Position numbers and translations under genes: made by a program. From the NCBI GenBank assembly GCA_023055425.1, contig JALGPY010000004.1, positions 56,939,718-57,003,717 on the forward strand: a DNA stretch of 64,000 bases. The letters run 5' to 3'. This document shows, piece after piece, positions 62,384 through 64,000 of the stretch. Position 1 is the first letter of the stretch; the number at the start of each line of letters is the position of its first letter. This stretch comes from Linanthus parryae. Lineage: Eukaryota; Streptophyta; Magnoliopsida; Ericales; Polemoniaceae. The notes beneath the pieces are model-generated. The model had not been told where the DNA came from, made no database searches, and saw only the letters and a list, made by a program, of their open reading frames with translations.

Positions 62384-64000
62384 AGATAACGCCAAATTAG
62401 GGGTTATCTTTTAGCCTAATTTCACGAGTGTTTGTGTCGGAAATAGCGGTTTTTGACGGAAAATGCCTTAGAATGCCTCGGGAATCAAGAACGAGACGTT
62501 TATTTGTACTTCCTGGATTTTTGCTTATTTATTGCTATATTTGGATATGATCGCGGGTTTTCGTTCGTGTTGCCTTTTCAGGAACAGGTTCGGAAGGTGC
62601 ATCGGGAAGCGTGCCGGGACTGTCTCGGGAAACGTGCACAAGACCGGGTCAAGACGGGAACACAGAAAAGCAGGAGAACACCAAGGGAGGCAAACCGGGA
62701 ACGTCAGGCAGAAGAGTGGGACCCAGGGGACCCAACGAGGCCCACCAAAGGACCAAGCAGGGCCCCCATCTCCACCCCCTGCCTCTGTATATACGCAACC
62801 TTGCGTATATACGCAGGCAGGGAGGGAGATGGGGAGGAGGAATTTTGGCCCTGGTTTCGTATATACGCAACCCTGCGTATATACGCAGCCAGTTTGACTT
62901 TTTGGTCAAAGACGGTGGACCGATGGCAGATTCCGTAACTATTTAAAGACTCGTCCAGGCTCGTTTTCAAGAGAACACAATTCTCAGCACAACCGAAGGG
63001 CAAGTCAGAGCATTCACGGAGAGCACGGAAGAGCGATTCGAGATTCGAAGACTTATTTTGATTTCATTCTCTCTCTTTATATTCAGAAACTGCGTTTTGT
63101 ATTATGTCTAGTCGTACCTAAACTTCTTACCTAGGTTCTCGGTGAACCTAGGGTTTCGTCTCCAGATTTTATGACTACTTCGTTTATGGATTCATGATTG
63201 TTATCTTAATTCAGCAAGTTGTATCTGTTATTCTGGTTTTGATTATTATCGTATATGCATGATAGGATTGATCACCCAGGATTGCTATAGACCCGAGCTT
63301 GTAGGTGAAAACGTCAAGTTAGGGTTAGGAAGAAAAGCCAGGATTTAGTACCTTACCCTGATAGACCGACCAGAGAAAGGGAGATAGGGCATTGAAAAAC
63401 GTGAGACCAACTGTTACAGAATTTGACCCGGGCCATTCGGACAGGTTAGAAACCCTAACAGGCTTAGACCGAGACTGCAGACTTAGGCAGCTTAACAAGA
63501 ATCCGAAAGTCCGCAGGATCGGGATTACGTGTGGAATCTGAAAAGTCACTGCACAACTGGTATGTTGCACAGATATCGAAACTGCTGAGTGTTTCCGTAA
63601 TCGAACGTAATACTGAAATCTGTAGAAACCCTAGGGGATCCTTGAGCCTAGTTCTCATCTATTATCGTAACAACCGATTCAACTTATTTCAGAAAACGAC
63701 ACAAAAAATATTTACGTTTAAGTTTTTAATTTCTGTTTTTAGTTTAGTAACTGCAATCACAACCTACTCCTCCTTGTTACTACACTCGGTTAACTAAAAC
63801 TGACAACGTGAGTAAACCCGAAATAGTCCTCGTGGGAAGGATCACCCGAGTTTAATTACACCCGGTATTACAAGATTCGTATACTTGCGGACAGCACGTT
63901 AGTTTGCGCATCAAGTTTTTGGCGCCGTTGCCGGGGACTTTTTAGGGTCTATTTAGTTGTTAGAATTAGTTTTCAGAGTTTTTGTTTATTTTCAGTTTTG
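62384..64000 (+). mobile_element. Athila element, 5' LTR and leader, runs off right edge
   Basis: LTR 62384-63913 begins (A)GATAACGCC rather than TGATAACGCC and ends TTTGCGCATCA. A primer site TGGCGCCGTTGCCGGGGAC follows at 63920-63938, then a leader to the window end. U3 order is two perfect palindromes TGCGTATATACGCA (62802 and 62874) and two decayed copies, then the paired cores TTGAC and GGTCAA (62894-62909), then ACTATTTAAAG at 62937. Gag would start about 200 bp past the edge. Confidence 0.87.
63920..63938 (+). other. Primer-binding site, right Athila copy
   Basis: TGGCGCCGTTGCCGGGGAC, six bases after the LTR end; identical to the left copy read on its own strand. Confidence 0.88.

Overview
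The window is repeat-rich plant nuclear DNA, most likely from a eudicot with many nested transposable elements. I found no intact ordinary cellular gene. The coding sequence I recognise belongs to transposons: Ty3/gypsy of the Athila, Tat and chromovirus lineages, Ty1/copia, an L1-type LINE, a CACTA (En/Spm) element, Tourist-like MITEs and a foldback element. The one cellular gene is a captured HD-ZIP IV fragment. Spliced genes with GT-AG introns, an initiator-Met-type LTR primer site and TNP2 transposase all place it in a flowering plant.

Layout. 1-3793: 5' part of an Athila element on the minus strand, gag-protease running off the left edge. It is inserted in a Tat-lineage element (3794 to about 13227, plus) with gag-pro, pol, a 136-bp higher-order repeat and a 3' LTR. 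13228-18276: non-coding DNA with two adjacent TTA-flanked Tourist-like elements. 18282-23654: chromovirus with both LTRs and a GTATG target duplication, broken by stops and frameshifts. 23675-36688: complete CACTA element with a CCA duplication, carrying a seemingly intact four-exon TNP2 transposase, a damaged second gene and an antisense HD-ZIP IV fragment. 38046-40617: foldback element with long inverted arms that carry tRNA-like modules, with a Tourist-like MITE in one arm. 41225-42622: 5'-truncated L1 with its target duplication. 42780-43716: antisense copia pol remnant, cut by the next element. 43717-60148: very young 16.4-kb Tat element. 60161-64000: two Athila LTRs in tandem, the second leading into an internal region that leaves the window.

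The most unusual part is the 43.7-60.1 kb element. Sense gag-pro and pol are open apart from one TGA between them. Facing them is an antisense gene of six coding exons (introns 78-81 bp, all junctions in phase) that I reconstruct as about 1,296 codons encoding a plant mobile domain protein. Between these convergent units lies a 2.4-kb array whose units each carry a short hairpin. Both arms of that hairpin change together in several variants, which points to selection on pairing. Its two LTRs differ at one aligned position over about 560 bp, so the element inserted recently. Its right end has since been lost in a junction that looks like templated end joining.
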